From Sphingobacterium sp. UGAL515B_05 (GTDB taxonomy: Bacteria; Bacteroidota; Bacteroidia; Sphingobacteriales; Sphingobacteriaceae): DNA of 64,000 nucleotides. Positions 1 through 8,580 of this stretch are shown in pieces. The notes below the pieces were generated by a model that was given only the letters and a program-made list of their open reading frames with translations, had not been told where the DNA came from and did no database searches. The stretch is taken from contig NZ_CP109907.1 of the NCBI RefSeq assembly GCF_033097525.1, positions 248,001 to 312,000 on the forward strand. Reading direction: 5' to 3'. How positions within the stretch are numbered: position 1 is the stretch's first letter; each line of letters opens with the position of its first letter. The position numbers and the translations under genes are program-made.

Positions 1-1301
1 GGTGCAAATCGATATTCTAACTTTACTCCAGGCTGCCAGCCGATGTAGCGTGCATTTGTCTGGTCGCCGCGTCGCAGTAGCGCTCGCGACGAAGAATACA
101 ATCCGTCATCGAGCTGCGCCCGCCAATAAAAATCGGCCTCCAAGATCGTTTTAAACTTATCTCTGAAGACGAATTCGACCGAAGGATGAACATCGAACAT
201 ATTCATGGCCGCAATTTGGTTGATCAAACCAAAATATGCAGGATTGTTAAACATCGGATTAAAAGTACCCAAATGGTTATCATCAACTTTACTATCGCCC
301 GAAATATAATCCAACTTGATCCCATAGTCCATTGCAGTTTCTTGCAATTTCTTAATATAATGCCAATCCCCTTCGATTGAAAATGCTCGAATACGTTTAT
401 CTGCAAGACTACCAAACTGATAGTTTACCTCGGAATTATACCGAAAACGATTGGCAATTAACCCCGAACGACGAAAGCCAATGGTATTCCTTGTTTCATG
501 GCCGCCGCCTGCATTGTATTTATTGTCGGCTTTATAACCGAAATAATAAAAATCTGTAGATCCCCCAACAAGTTCACTTGATTTTAATACATTATAAACT
601 CCCCAGGTATACGCTCCATGTGCGGAAGAGTTGTCAAATATTCCTGTAGGCACTCTTACTTCACGGCCGTACCAGGCTTGACTCGAAAATTTCTTTTCCT
701 CATACATAATGCGCTCCATATCAAAGCTCCGACGTATATTGAGTCCTTCGCGGGTTGCCATTAACCTGCCTGTCCCCAAGAAGACTTCCTGTCGCCCAGT
801 TCGAATGGTCAGTAAAGCTCTAGGAGTGACGTTGAATGTCAAATCGACAAAGGCCTGATTCAAGTCCAATTTATCACTTTGTGTGTAGACGGGTTCCTTT
901 CTTGAGATCAAGCCATGCTGCAACTGCCCATAAAAACGGAGGTGTTTTTTTAAGTGTACGTCTGCATAAAATTGAATTCGCTGGGAGTAATAGTTTTCAT
1001 TTGCTTCAGCGGATCTACTCCAATTGGCATGGCGGGTTGTTTCCATCCGCGGTCGAAATTGCCCTCCAAAACTTAAGTAACTATCTCTTTTCTCATTCAG
1101 CGGAATATTTTTTATCCGTTCCAGCAGCCAATCTCCCAGTGTGTCTTTTGGGACAGGCCCCATATCCGCTGAGAAAATTTCAGATCTTTCAAAATAAGAC
1201 CGATTTTCGGCATTAAGTTTCATATAGAATAAACTTAATAGCACACATATACCTAAACTTTTTCGCATTTCTTGTTGCACTTACATAGTAGATTTCCACT
1301 T
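1..1301 (-). CDS. Alginate-export-family outer-membrane porin (3' part beyond window)
   Basis: The reading frame is open from about 1301 down to base 1, so the C-terminus lies outside the window. It encodes a signal peptide (hydrophobic ICVLLSLFYM, likely cleavage after LNA) followed by beta-barrel-like alternating sequence with RTGRQEVFLGTGRLM and GIFDN motifs. These motifs align with the complete porin at 11884-13281 (RLGRQELDYGSGRLI, GVFDN), so the two are paralogues of the alginate_exp porin type. The start is unresolved. An in-frame GTG at 1301 gives an unbroken protein. The more natural ATG at 1270 is followed by a run of seven A that puts it one base out of frame; eight A would restore it. 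The promoter at 1362-1420 suits either start. Role inferred: outer-membrane uptake or export channel of unknown substrate. Confidence 0.8.
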
Positions 1302-1361
1302 CCTCAAAGGAAGCCCCAATAGGTCAATTATCTTGTTTCCACTCGATTTTTTTGACGATTA

Positions 1362-1420
1362 TAAAAGTAGGTCAATACATGCCGATCCTCCAATAACAAA
1401 TATTAAGTATTTGTCTTAAT
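1362..1420 (-). promoter_or_regulatory. Promoter with palindromic operator (site 1 of 3)
   Basis: Read on the minus strand: palindrome ATTAAG-N7-CTTAAT (1402-1420), 8 nt, TTGG as -33 (1390-1393), exactly 20 nt, then TACTTTTA as -7 (1362-1369, 7 of 8 to TAnnTTTG). The same layout occurs at 3789-3847 and 5659-5717. It drives the partial porin. A Crp/Fnr-type regulator is the inferred ligand. Confidence 0.65.
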
Positions 1421-1440
1421 GAAGTTTAAGGAAAAGCAAT

Positions 1441-1476
1441 AAAAAAGGGTAGCTACCTATACGGCAGACTACCCTT
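1441..1476 (-). terminator. Rho-independent terminator of the Crp/Fnr gene
   Basis: An 8-bp perfect stem (1445-1452 with 1469-1476, AAGGGTAG/CTACCCTT) is followed on the minus strand by a run of six T. It sits 20 bp downstream of the regulator stop at 1496. Confidence 0.8.
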
Positions 1477-1495
1477 CTCTATTTATTTTTTACCT

Positions 1496-2080
1496 CTATT
1501 TCTTTTTTTGCATTTGAAACATCATCTTGCTAAAGAATTCAGGTGTGACACCAATGAATGAAGCGATATACTTCTGCGGTAGCTGCATTACCAGAGAGGG
1601 ATAGAGCTTACAGAAACTTTCGTAACGCTCTCGCGCCGTGAATCCCATACTATTGACATACAATTGCTGGTAGGCCGCAAGTGAATTTTCGGCGAGAATA
1701 CGAAAAAAGCGTTCAAATTTGGGATGAACATCATATAGCTGATCTAAATCGACCTTTGAAATTTGACACACCTCGCTATCTTCGATTGCTTCTATGTTTA
1801 ATTCGCCAGGATTTTGACGCATAAAACTCTTCACATCCGCTATCCACCAGCCCGGAGGGGCAAACTGGAGATTGTGTTCGAAGCCTTTACTGTCTCGTAA
1901 AAAAATACGAAGAATACCAGACGTTACAAAATTGATATATTTATTGATTTCCGTTTCCTCAACGAGTAGCTGTCTTTTTCGGACTTTTTTATAGTGCAAC
2001 ATAGAAAGGAAACGTTGTTCTTCTTCTGTTGTAAGGTCGATGTATTTTGAAATATTGTCTAATAAAAGTTTTGTATCCAT
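1496..2080 (-). CDS. Crp/Fnr-family transcriptional regulator (first of two)
   Basis: A 194-residue protein with a cyclic-nucleotide-binding-type beta-roll in roughly residues 20-120 and a short C-terminal helix-turn-helix (YIASFIGVTPEFFSKM) at about 167-182. This is the usual size and build of the small Bacteroidota Crp/Fnr proteins. No cysteine cluster that would suggest an Fe-S sensor is seen. The recognition helix lacks the arginines common in the family (compare SIIRKRL in the second copy at 5802-6386), so DNA specificity may differ. It lies 61 bp downstream of the antiporter gene on the same strand and may be co-transcribed with it. It is a candidate ligand for the palindromes at 1402, 3829 and 5699. 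The effector is unknown. Confidence 0.85.
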   Translation of the reverse strand: MDTKLLLDNISKYIDLTTEEEQRFLSMLHYKKVRKRQLLVEETEINKYINFVTSGILRIFLRDSKGFEHNLQFAPPGWWIADVKSFMRQNPGELNIEAIEDSEVCQISKVDLDQLYDVHPKFERFFRILAENSLAAYQQLYVNSMGFTARERYESFCKLYPSLVMQLPQKYIASFIGVTPEFFSKMMFQMQKKK

Positions 2081-2141
2081 TTTAAATTGTTCCTATCAAA
2101 ATAAAAAGCACATATACGTTGTACGTTAATACACAAAAATG

Positions 2142-3752
2142 TTAAAAATGTTTGTAACCAGCTATTTTTAACTCTTTCAGATCTAAAGAAGATTCTGCTT
2201 TCCGAATTTCTTCTTCACTGTACAGCTTTTGCTTTCTCATATTAACAAGTGCTTTTCGTTGTAATTTGAAAATATCCGCCAAAATACCGTGATATTCATT
2301 AAGTTCCTTTTGTTTTTGATCGTGCAATTCTGTGGCTGTCAAATGCAACTGTTCTATGGCCAGGTTATCGTTCAGTCTTTGATTCAAGTTTCTCAAGAAA
2401 CTGTTCTGTTCAATCTGCAATGCATCGTTGCGTTCCAGCTCATCCTTGGCGACCTGATCCAAGATTTTCTGTATCCCCATTTGTTGTTCATGTGACGACG
2501 ATACAGGATCTATTTCGTCTATTTTTATCCATTTGATAAGTAAGGGTAGAGTTAATCCCTGAAATACCAGTGTAATAAAGATGACAATAAAGGTGATAAA
2601 TATGATTAAATTCCTAAAAGGAAATGCCATTTGCGCATAGACTACTGTAGGAATTGATAGAGCCGTCGCCAAGGAGACCACACCACGCATGCCAGCCCAT
2701 CCGATAATAAGCGGATTTTTCCAACCCGGACTTACATCTTTTCTAGCCGCTGAGCTTACCCAACGGGGCACGTGAGCCAAAGGATATACCCACAAAATTC
2801 GGACTACAATAACAATCAGACTGATGATGAGCCCGTACTGAATACCCTGCACGATAGAGGTTTCGCCTAGTCCGCGAATGACTTCGGGTAACTCAAGGCC
2901 AATCATGATAAACAACAGGGCATTCATCGTGAATATAAGTGTTTCCCAGACACCTACCATATTCACGCGTGTCATACCTGTTTTAAAAATTTCATGGGAG
3001 CGGAAAGACATAAACAGGCCTCCACTCACCACAGCCATAACCCCAGAAAAATGGAAATGTTCCGCTGTCAGATACAATACATACGGTGTTATGATGGTGA
3101 AGGTAGCATCAATTGCTGGTGTTGTGGGCAGAAAACGATGGATCACGTAAAATAAGTGAGCCAGCAGGATTCCGACTACAATTCCCATTCCGGCCACAAC
3201 AAAGAATTGTCCCACTGCTGCCTGAATAGAAAATGTTCCCGTAAAAATCGTTAGCAGTGCAAAGCGAAATACGATAAGTGAGGAGGCATCGTTCACGAGA
3301 CTCTCTCCTTCCAAAATTGTACCGGTCCGTCTCGGAACTTTCATCCCCTTCAGCACGGTCGTTGCAGCTATCGCGTCGGGTGGAGAAATGATGCCCCCCA
3401 GTAAAAAGCCCAAGGCCAACGTAAATCCAGGAATCAAAACCGTTGAAGCATAGGCGACCACCGAAGAAGTAACCAGCACCAAGCCCAGTGCTAAAAATGC
3501 TATTGGGCGTTTCCATTTCCAAAAGTCGTTCCAGGAAGTATACCAGGCGGCCTCATAAAGAATAGGAGGAAGAAAGAACAGGAAAATGACCTCAGGATCC
3601 AGCTTAACTTCCGGAACCCCAGGAATAAAACTTATCCCTAAACCCGCTATCACGAGAAAAATTGGATATGCAATCCGTATACGTTGGGCTACCATGACCA
3701 ATAACATCACGATCATCAGTAAACCTAATATTAAAAGTAAATCTTTTTGCAT
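2142..3752 (-). CDS. CPA1-family Na+/H+ antiporter
   Basis: A 536-residue membrane protein with about 12 hydrophobic segments in the first 410 residues, then a charged, coiled-coil-like cytoplasmic tail (about 420-536). Signature residues of the NhaP/NHE-type CPA1 fold are present: GGIISPPDAIAAT with the membrane Asp near 126, and EGESLVNDASS with the Asn-Asp pair near 154-155. It exchanges cytoplasmic Na+ (or K+) for external H+ and so supports pH and salt homeostasis. Its promoter at 3789-3854 has the shared ATTAAG-N7-CTTAAT operator directly upstream of the -33 box, which suggests stress-linked control. The Crp/Fnr gene follows 61 bp downstream. Confidence 0.92.
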   Translation of the reverse strand: MQKDLLLILGLLMIVMLLVMVAQRIRIAYPIFLVIAGLGISFIPGVPEVKLDPEVIFLFFLPPILYEAAWYTSWNDFWKWKRPIAFLALGLVLVTSSVVAYASTVLIPGFTLALGFLLGGIISPPDAIAATTVLKGMKVPRRTGTILEGESLVNDASSLIVFRFALLTIFTGTFSIQAAVGQFFVVAGMGIVVGILLAHLFYVIHRFLPTTPAIDATFTIITPYVLYLTAEHFHFSGVMAVVSGGLFMSFRSHEIFKTGMTRVNMVGVWETLIFTMNALLFIMIGLELPEVIRGLGETSIVQGIQYGLIISLIVIVVRILWVYPLAHVPRWVSSAARKDVSPGWKNPLIIGWAGMRGVVSLATALSIPTVVYAQMAFPFRNLIIFITFIVIFITLVFQGLTLPLLIKWIKIDEIDPVSSSHEQQMGIQKILDQVAKDELERNDALQIEQNSFLRNLNQRLNDNLAIEQLHLTATELHDQKQKELNEYHGILADIFKLQRKALVNMRKQKLYSEEEIRKAESSLDLKELKIAGYKHF

Positions 3753-3788
3753 TAGTTTCTTTGGTTACTTTTATATAGTATATGAACT

Positions 3789-3854
3789 CAAAGTTACCAT
3801 CTCGACCAAGTACACACAAATAACCTTTATTAAGTTTGAAACTTAATAAAGGTT
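3789..3854 (-). promoter_or_regulatory. Antiporter promoter with perfect 33-bp inverted repeat (site 2 of 3)
   Basis: Bases 3822-3854 form a perfect inverted repeat (16-bp arms, 1-nt centre) containing ATTAAG-N7-CTTAAT at 3829-3847. On the minus strand, 8 nt after CTTAAT comes TTTG (-33, 3817-3820), then 20 nt, then TAACTTTG (-7, 3789-3796), an exact Bacteroidota match. Transcription should start near 3783, about 30 nt before the ATG at 3752. No T-run follows the hairpin, so a terminator for the upstream OsmC gene is less likely. Confidence 0.75.
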
Positions 3855-3931
3855 AAGCTTGAAACCTTTGAGATAGCCCGAGTCTTGTTTTTCTTCAGGC
3901 CTAACTGGAAAGAAAATTTATTCTCAATTTA

Positions 3932-4576
3932 CTATGAGTTCGTGTATTCAATAGAAAGCGCCCCAGTAGGACAGCGCTTTACTTGTTCAATCAACGCCGC
4001 TGTGTCTGCACCATTCACATTAATCCATGGACGTTCCTTTAAATTAAACACAGCTGGTAACTGTGTCACGCAGCGGGCTGAATGTTTACACAACTCGGGC
4101 TTCCATACGACCGTCAGATTTTCATTGCTATAATGCATTTTCTTTTCAACGTCTTCGTCATGATATAAGAAGGTTCTAATTTTTGTATCGCCTTCCAAAA
4201 GTTTTGAAATGGGGCAATGCTGTGCAATTTCCAACAAACGGTCCTTTTGTTCGGAAGACAATACACTTTCCGGAAAGGAGATATCCCGATCGATCACATA
4301 AGTTGTCTTTCCGCCTGAGGTAGTCTGAAATAAATTGGATTTGACAACAATTTTCGCTACATCCCAGCCTTTATTATCAATGTACATCCGTAGCGTGATA
4401 ATTGTACAGGATGTAAGTGAACTCAATAATAGCGTAAACGGGTCTGGTCCTAAATCACGACCACCATTTTTTACTGGCTCATCAACGATAAAGCGGCCGT
4501 TACGCCATTTCATTTCGCATTGATACTTTGTCGTCCCGCCAGTTCCAATAATTGGTTCTTCAAATTTATAGCGCAT
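3932..4576 (-). CDS. OsmC-family protein fused to a divergent 4Fe-4S (Fer4_19-like) domain
   Basis: 214 residues in two domains. Residues 1-140 are OsmC/Ohr-like, with the redox cysteines near 57 (SSLTSC) and 121 (AQHCP). OsmC proteins reduce organic and fatty-acid hydroperoxides through this Cys pair. Residues about 150-210 match the divergent mono-cluster ferredoxin type, with C163, C169 and a final RCPTGAL (C202). Only three obvious cluster cysteines are visible, so cluster binding is uncertain. OsmC-ferredoxin fusions exist in other Bacteroidota. It stands alone between the isochorismatase-family hydrolase and the antiporter on the same strand. Likely a cytoplasmic peroxide-detoxification protein. 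Confidence 0.85.
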   Translation of the reverse strand: MRYKFEEPIIGTGGTTKYQCEMKWRNGRFIVDEPVKNGGRDLGPDPFTLLLSSLTSCTIITLRMYIDNKGWDVAKIVVKSNLFQTTSGGKTTYVIDRDISFPESVLSSEQKDRLLEIAQHCPISKLLEGDTKIRTFLYHDEDVEKKMHYSNENLTVVWKPELCKHSARCVTQLPAVFNLKERPWINVNGADTAALIEQVKRCPTGALSIEYTNS

Positions 4577-4710
4577 TGAATAGCTTATTTTAATAATAAA
4601 ATATGTTTATTTATTTTTTGAGGTTCAAGTTTTACTAAGGTGAAGAATAAACTTACTGTTGCCCCAATTTGCTTTATTACCATAAAAGATAGGCTTATAG
4701 GGGTAATCCC

Positions 4711-4751
4711 AAAAAAAATGCGACAGCGGACCTATATAAAAGCCCACTGTC
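4711..4751 (-). terminator. Terminator of the isochorismatase-family gene
   Basis: On the minus strand GACAGTGG (4744-4751) pairs with CCGCTGTC (4722-4729), with one G-U pair. Eight T follow shortly after (4711-4718). It lies about 60 bp downstream of the stop at 4811. Confidence 0.75.
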
Positions 4752-4810
4752 ACAAAAAATGTTAAAACAGAAAATGAGTATTCAAAATCAACATTTCTGT
4801 CTATCCCATC

Positions 4811-5452
4811 TTACTTGTGCAGGTGGGAATAGAAAGAAAGACCTGCTGTACCACCAGTTTCAATAAATAGGTTCATGAATCCTGCTGCAGTTTCAGACCG
4901 GTTCCAGTCACGTTGCATTTCACAGAACAACATAGGTGTGGTTACCGGAATAGCACCTGCCTGTTCGATACGACGTAAACCTGCATCATGGGCAACTTTT
5001 GTTACACCACCTACAGCGTCTACCACAGGATAAACTTCAAAACCTTCTTTTAGCGCATCAAGTGCCGGGAATGCAAGACATACTTCAGTCCAGAGTGCTG
5101 CCATAATTAACTTCTTACGACCAGTTGCCTTTACAGCTGCAACAAATTCTTTATCTTCCCAAGCGTTGATGGAAGTACGGTCGATTGAGGTTACACCATC
5201 CAAAACTTCTCGTAATTGACCGATGGTATCTTCGTTTAAGCCAGTAGATACATTCACTGTCGTTAACACAATTGGCAAATTATATAACTTCGCCATTTTA
5301 GCAGTACCAACAATGTTGTTCACCAACAATTGTCTGTCCATCGAATTAATCGAATTCACTTGAACTGGTTGAAAATCGATAATAACCAATGCTGAATTTT
5401 CAGGGGTTAAAAGATGATCATTTTTTTGATCACGAATTGGAAAACTTGCCAT
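4811..5452 (-). CDS. Isochorismatase-family (YcaC-like) hydrolase
   Basis: 213 residues with the cysteine-hydrolase fold: an aspartate in LVIIDFQ (D26) and the nucleophilic cysteine in ALWTEVCLAFPAL (C125). The C-terminal part (GGVTKVAHDAGLRR, CEMQRDWNR) matches the YcaC branch, whose members are hydrolases of unclear substrate, rather than true isochorismatase. A paralogue opens the operon at 11215. The promoter at 5659-5717 carries the shared operator, leaving a leader of about 200 nt that contains a 43-codon ORF. Likely cytoplasmic; substrate unknown, possibly a small amide or a product of stress chemistry. Confidence 0.88.
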   Translation of the reverse strand: MASFPIRDQKNDHLLTPENSALVIIDFQPVQVNSINSMDRQLLVNNIVGTAKMAKLYNLPIVLTTVNVSTGLNEDTIGQLREVLDGVTSIDRTSINAWEDKEFVAAVKATGRKKLIMAALWTEVCLAFPALDALKEGFEVYPVVDAVGGVTKVAHDAGLRRIEQAGAIPVTTPMLFCEMQRDWNRSETAAGFMNLFIETGGTAGLSFYSHLHK

Positions 5453-5475
5453 TTCTCTTACTTTTTAATTAATTA

Positions 5476-5607
5476 CTATATAAAAAAAAACATTCTGTGA
5501 TCATCCAAAGTCATAGAAACAAACACTAGCTCCTGGTAATACTTAAGAGCTCGATCAACAGCTGGCAAACAAATACTTACCAACACATCCCGCTTAATCT
5601 CAAGCAT
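5476..5607 (-). pseudogene. 43-codon ORF in the leader, resembling a VOC-domain N-terminus
   Basis: ATG at 5607, stop at 5476, inside the 349-bp stretch (5453-5801) that otherwise holds only the promoter at 5659-5717. The translated SICLPAVDRALKYYQELVF resembles the first beta-alpha unit of glyoxalase/VOC proteins (xxVxDVDRALxFYxxxLGF), then stops. It may be a relic of a deleted VOC gene, a leader peptide, or chance. Confidence 0.3.
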
Positions 5608-5658
5608 CAATCTATAGGTTTAGCCAGTGTCTGTTCAAATCATTTCCAGATGACTTTA

Positions 5659-5717
5659 CAAAGCTACTATGTGTGCTGCTCCCCCTCCAATAACATTTAT
5701 TAAGATGTTTTCTTAAC
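5659..5717 (-). promoter_or_regulatory. Isochorismatase-family gene promoter with palindromic operator (site 3 of 3)
   Basis: Minus strand: GTTAAG-N7-CTTAAT (5699-5717), 8 nt, TTGG (-33, 5687-5690), 20 nt, TAGCTTTG (-7, 5659-5666, exact TAnnTTTG). The element GTTATTGGAGG around the -33 box is identical to site 1. A further ATTAAG half-site is at 5722-5727. Confidence 0.7.
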
Positions 5718-5801
5718 TTTTATTAAGTTATTTTAACCCAGATAAGCAGCTCGAAATAAAAATAGGATGATAAAAATGATGAACTAAAAAGTAGGATATA
5801 G

Positions 5802-6386
5802 TTATTTTTTCGTGGCAAGTCTTTTACGAATAATGCTCACAAATTCAGGTGATACCCCCAAATAAGAAGCAATATAATATTGTGGTATCCGTTGGGAGAT
5901 GGTCGGATACAAAGCGATAAATTCCAGGTAGCGATCTGCAGCGGGTTTTGCCATCGTGTGGATGAGTCTATTCTGCAGAACGGTTAGTCTACGTTGCACG
6001 AGCATCCGAAATACGCGTTCAAATTTGGGAACATCGAGCAAAAGTGTTTCTTTAGTTTCCGGAGTTAACACCAGTAGTTCACTATCTTCCAGCGTTTCCA
6101 TATATAAACTTGATGGCGTATGGTAATGAAACGATGCAATATCACTAATCCACCAATCCTCGACAGCAAAGGCAAGGGTCACTTCAAAACCATTCTCATC
6201 AAGATAGTAAATCCTGACACAGCCTTTTTGGAGATATCCCTCAAATTGGCAAACCTCCCCTTCTTGCAACAGTAGTGTTTTCTTGGGCACCTTGCGTACC
6301 GTTAACAATCCCGTAAAAATTTGGATTTCCTCTTCCGTCAAGGTAATACACTTTGACACATTCTTAAGAATATTTTCGTATAGCAT
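5802..6386 (-). CDS. Crp/Fnr-family transcriptional regulator (second of two)
   Basis: 194 residues, the same length and layout as the regulator at 1496-2080 but clearly diverged. An N-terminal cNMP-binding-type beta-roll is followed by a short C-terminal helix-turn-helix (YIASYLGVSPEFVSIIRKRL). It begins 32 bp after the response regulator stop on the same strand, so it may be the third gene of the kinase-regulator operon. The operator at 5699-5717 lies about 85 bp past its stop codon. Whether it or the first copy binds the three palindromes cannot be decided from sequence. Confidence 0.85.
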   Translation of the reverse strand: MLYENILKNVSKCITLTEEEIQIFTGLLTVRKVPKKTLLLQEGEVCQFEGYLQKGCVRIYYLDENGFEVTLAFAVEDWWISDIASFHYHTPSSLYMETLEDSELLVLTPETKETLLLDVPKFERVFRMLVQRRLTVLQNRLIHTMAKPAADRYLEFIALYPTISQRIPQYYIASYLGVSPEFVSIIRKRLATKK

Positions 6387-6418
6387 AAACGTTCCAGTAA
6401 AATATTTTTGATGTTTTT

Positions 6419-7138
6419 TTAAACGTCTTGAACAGTTTTATTTTCGTGCAATATATACCCTACTCCATAGATACTTTCAATATGAAGGTTATCATCCCGC
6501 TGCAAAGCTTTACGTAAGCGCGAAATGAAAACTTCCAAACTTTTGCCATTAAAAAAATCCGTATTGCCCCAAAACTGAAGTAGAAGCTCTTTTTTATTGA
6601 CAAGTAGATTTTTGTTCCGGATAAGATGCCCCAACAATTCAGCTTCCCGAACCGTTAATTTCTGACAACCGCCCCTTCCATCGCTCAAGCTGTATTGCTC
6701 CATGTTGAGGGATAGTTCTCCAATCTTCAGCTCGGTTTCAGATAGGATTCCCGATTCGGTCACATTCGCAACGGTCAATAAATTACGGATTTTTAACAAG
6801 ATCTCCTCCATGTCAAAGGGTTTGGCAATATAATCAACAGCACCCAAACTAAGCCCTTTGAGCCGCGATGTACGTTCATGAAGTGCTGTTAAAAAGAAAA
6901 TGGGTTGCCCAGGATTAAATTGTATCATTCGCTCCGCCAGATCAAAACCATTGCCGTCAGGTAACTGCACATCAATAATAAGTAATTTGACCGTATAAGC
7001 CTGAAAACCCGCCCAGCCTCCTTGCACTGTACTTTCCCAGCGTACCGTAAAGCCCTTGTATCGCAAATAACGTGAGAAAACTTCGCCCAAATCAGGTTCG
7101 TCTTCGATCAAAAGGATATCAATCTTGTCTTTTGTCAT
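6419..7138 (-). CDS. OmpR/PhoB-type response regulator
   Basis: 239 residues from the ATG at 7138; a longer frame starting at 7255 overlaps the kinase gene and lacks receiver homology there. The receiver domain shows ILLIEDEP (acidic pocket), phospho-acceptor D56 (LLIIDVQLPDG), T84 in FLTA and K106 (IAKPF). The C-terminal winged helix (about 140-235) has the RKAL and YGVGY signatures of Trans_reg_C. The start lies 7 nt after the kinase stop, so the two are coupled. The four 11-bp direct repeats at 8581-8624 are its likely operator. OmpR-type regulators bind direct repeats one helical turn apart. Confidence 0.93.
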   Translation of the reverse strand: MTKDKIDILLIEDEPDLGEVFSRYLRYKGFTVRWESTVQGGWAGFQAYTVKLLIIDVQLPDGNGFDLAERMIQFNPGQPIFFLTALHERTSRLKGLSLGAVDYIAKPFDMEEILLKIRNLLTVANVTESGILSETELKIGELSLNMEQYSLSDGRGGCQKLTVREAELLGHLIRNKNLLVNKKELLLQFWGNTDFFNGKSLEVFISRLRKALQRDDNLHIESIYGVGYILHENKTVQDV

Positions 7139-7145
7139 TGAATAC

Positions 7146-8540
7146 TTAGTTGCCCATGTAAATATAAAAAATAGTGCCGGAACCAGACTTACCCGCCTCG
7201 ATATGAATCCTCCAACCCAACCTATCCAAGTAAGATTTAACATAATAAAGTCCAAGCCCCAGTCCAGGTTTATTGCCTGCTAATTTCCCTCTATAAAATG
7301 CTGTAAATATAGCTCTCTGATCTGCAGTAGCGATCCCAATCCCGTTATCCGCTATTCTGAGACTATATTGATGATCCCGCTGTTTCCAGGTAAACCGGAT
7401 CATCTTGTTATGATTATTGTTAAATTTTATCGCATTGGAAACCAAATTATCTAAGATTGAAAAATAATAATCTTCATCAAGGTTTATCTTCACATCAGCA
7501 ACAAGAGGTTCATATTGAATTTCAATTTCTCCTCGGTAGCGCAACTGAAGTTCATCTAATATTTGCTGTGTCAACCGATCAATAGAAACCGATACGATTT
7601 TAGTCTGTTGTTCCTGTAACGCAACAGCTCCCATGACCTGTTCAAAATAAGCTTTGAGCCGCTTGGCTTGTCTTTCCACGATGCGCCCAAGTTGTGTCAC
7701 CTCCATATCGTCTTTTCCTGTCTCACGGTCGATCAAACTATGTGCACTGATCAAAATCGTCGTCAGCGGTGTATTAAATTCATGGCGCATATGATTCAGA
7801 AAACTCGTTTTCAGATCTGCAAGTTTGCGTTGGTTGATCCAATTGCTATAGGTTCGATAACTCAATAATACGATCACAACAATACAGGCTAAGGAGAGTA
7901 AAAACACGGGCACCATACGTTGGACAATACGCCAGTCTCTATTTTCGTAATCAACGTAGAGGCTATACGTAAAACGATAAGGAATCGGATTTTTGTCACT
8001 AACAGACAGTTGAAATACCCTATTATTGTCCGTCCCGCGTTTGAGGGTACCACTGATTAGACCTGTACGATCATTACTTGCAGCCTCATAAAAAGTCTTC
8101 CAGATACGATCTTTTGACTTATATATTTCCAATTTATCAAAATGAAATAGGTAAACAAGTGTCGTATCAAGCCGTTGCGCATGTACAATCTGACGAAAGA
8201 TACTGTCTAACGACTGCTGCCTTCGCATTCGATCCAAAAAGTCATTCATACAACGGCTACCGTACTCGTCTGCATCTGCGGAGTCATTTATTTTTTTTTC
8301 ATACCATATCGGCAAACAAGGCACTAATGTGGTTTGGAATATGGCATCCCCGCCAGGGAATATCTTATCGTCCATAATAGCAGCTCCATATGCATTCTGA
8401 ATCCGGTTGAGCTGTCCAATCTGATAATTCTTATCTTCGAGTTTATAGGTGTTGAAGATAAGAAAACCGATCAAAACCGTCAGAATCAGAAAGCTTGTTC
8501 CAAATGCCCAGGGATATATATTCTTGCCGGTACTCTTCAT
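7146..8540 (-). CDS. Membrane sensor histidine kinase
   Basis: 464 residues. TM1 is about 12-30, a periplasmic sensor region 31-208 has no recognised fold, and TM2 is about 209-228. HisKA carries RHEFNTPL (H253), then HATPase_c with NLVSNAIKFN (N box), DNGIGIA (G1) and GLGLGLYYVK (G2). All catalytic motifs are intact. It is first in a minus-strand unit with its regulator and perhaps the Crp/Fnr gene. It faces a GH29 gene across a 130-bp divergent promoter, so the fucosidase is the best candidate target. Confidence 0.93.
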   Translation of the reverse strand: MKSTGKNIYPWAFGTSFLILTVLIGFLIFNTYKLEDKNYQIGQLNRIQNAYGAAIMDDKIFPGGDAIFQTTLVPCLPIWYEKKINDSADADEYGSRCMNDFLDRMRRQQSLDSIFRQIVHAQRLDTTLVYLFHFDKLEIYKSKDRIWKTFYEAASNDRTGLISGTLKRGTDNNRVFQLSVSDKNPIPYRFTYSLYVDYENRDWRIVQRMVPVFLLSLACIVVIVLLSYRTYSNWINQRKLADLKTSFLNHMRHEFNTPLTTILISAHSLIDRETGKDDMEVTQLGRIVERQAKRLKAYFEQVMGAVALQEQQTKIVSVSIDRLTQQILDELQLRYRGEIEIQYEPLVADVKINLDEDYYFSILDNLVSNAIKFNNNHNKMIRFTWKQRDHQYSLRIADNGIGIATADQRAIFTAFYRGKLAGNKPGLGLGLYYVKSYLDRLGWRIHIEAGKSGSGTIFYIYMGN

Positions 8541-8580
8541 GGTTTAAAAATAACATCAATTTGTCGAATCCAGATATTCA

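Noticed and set aside
3822..3854. Terminator of the OsmC gene
   Set aside because: A perfect hairpin but no T-run follows on the minus strand, and it abuts a good -33/-7 promoter with spacing shared by two other genes, so an operator fits better.
7139..7255. N-terminal extension of the response regulator
   Set aside because: The extra 39 codons overlap the kinase gene; receiver homology begins at the ATG at 7138.
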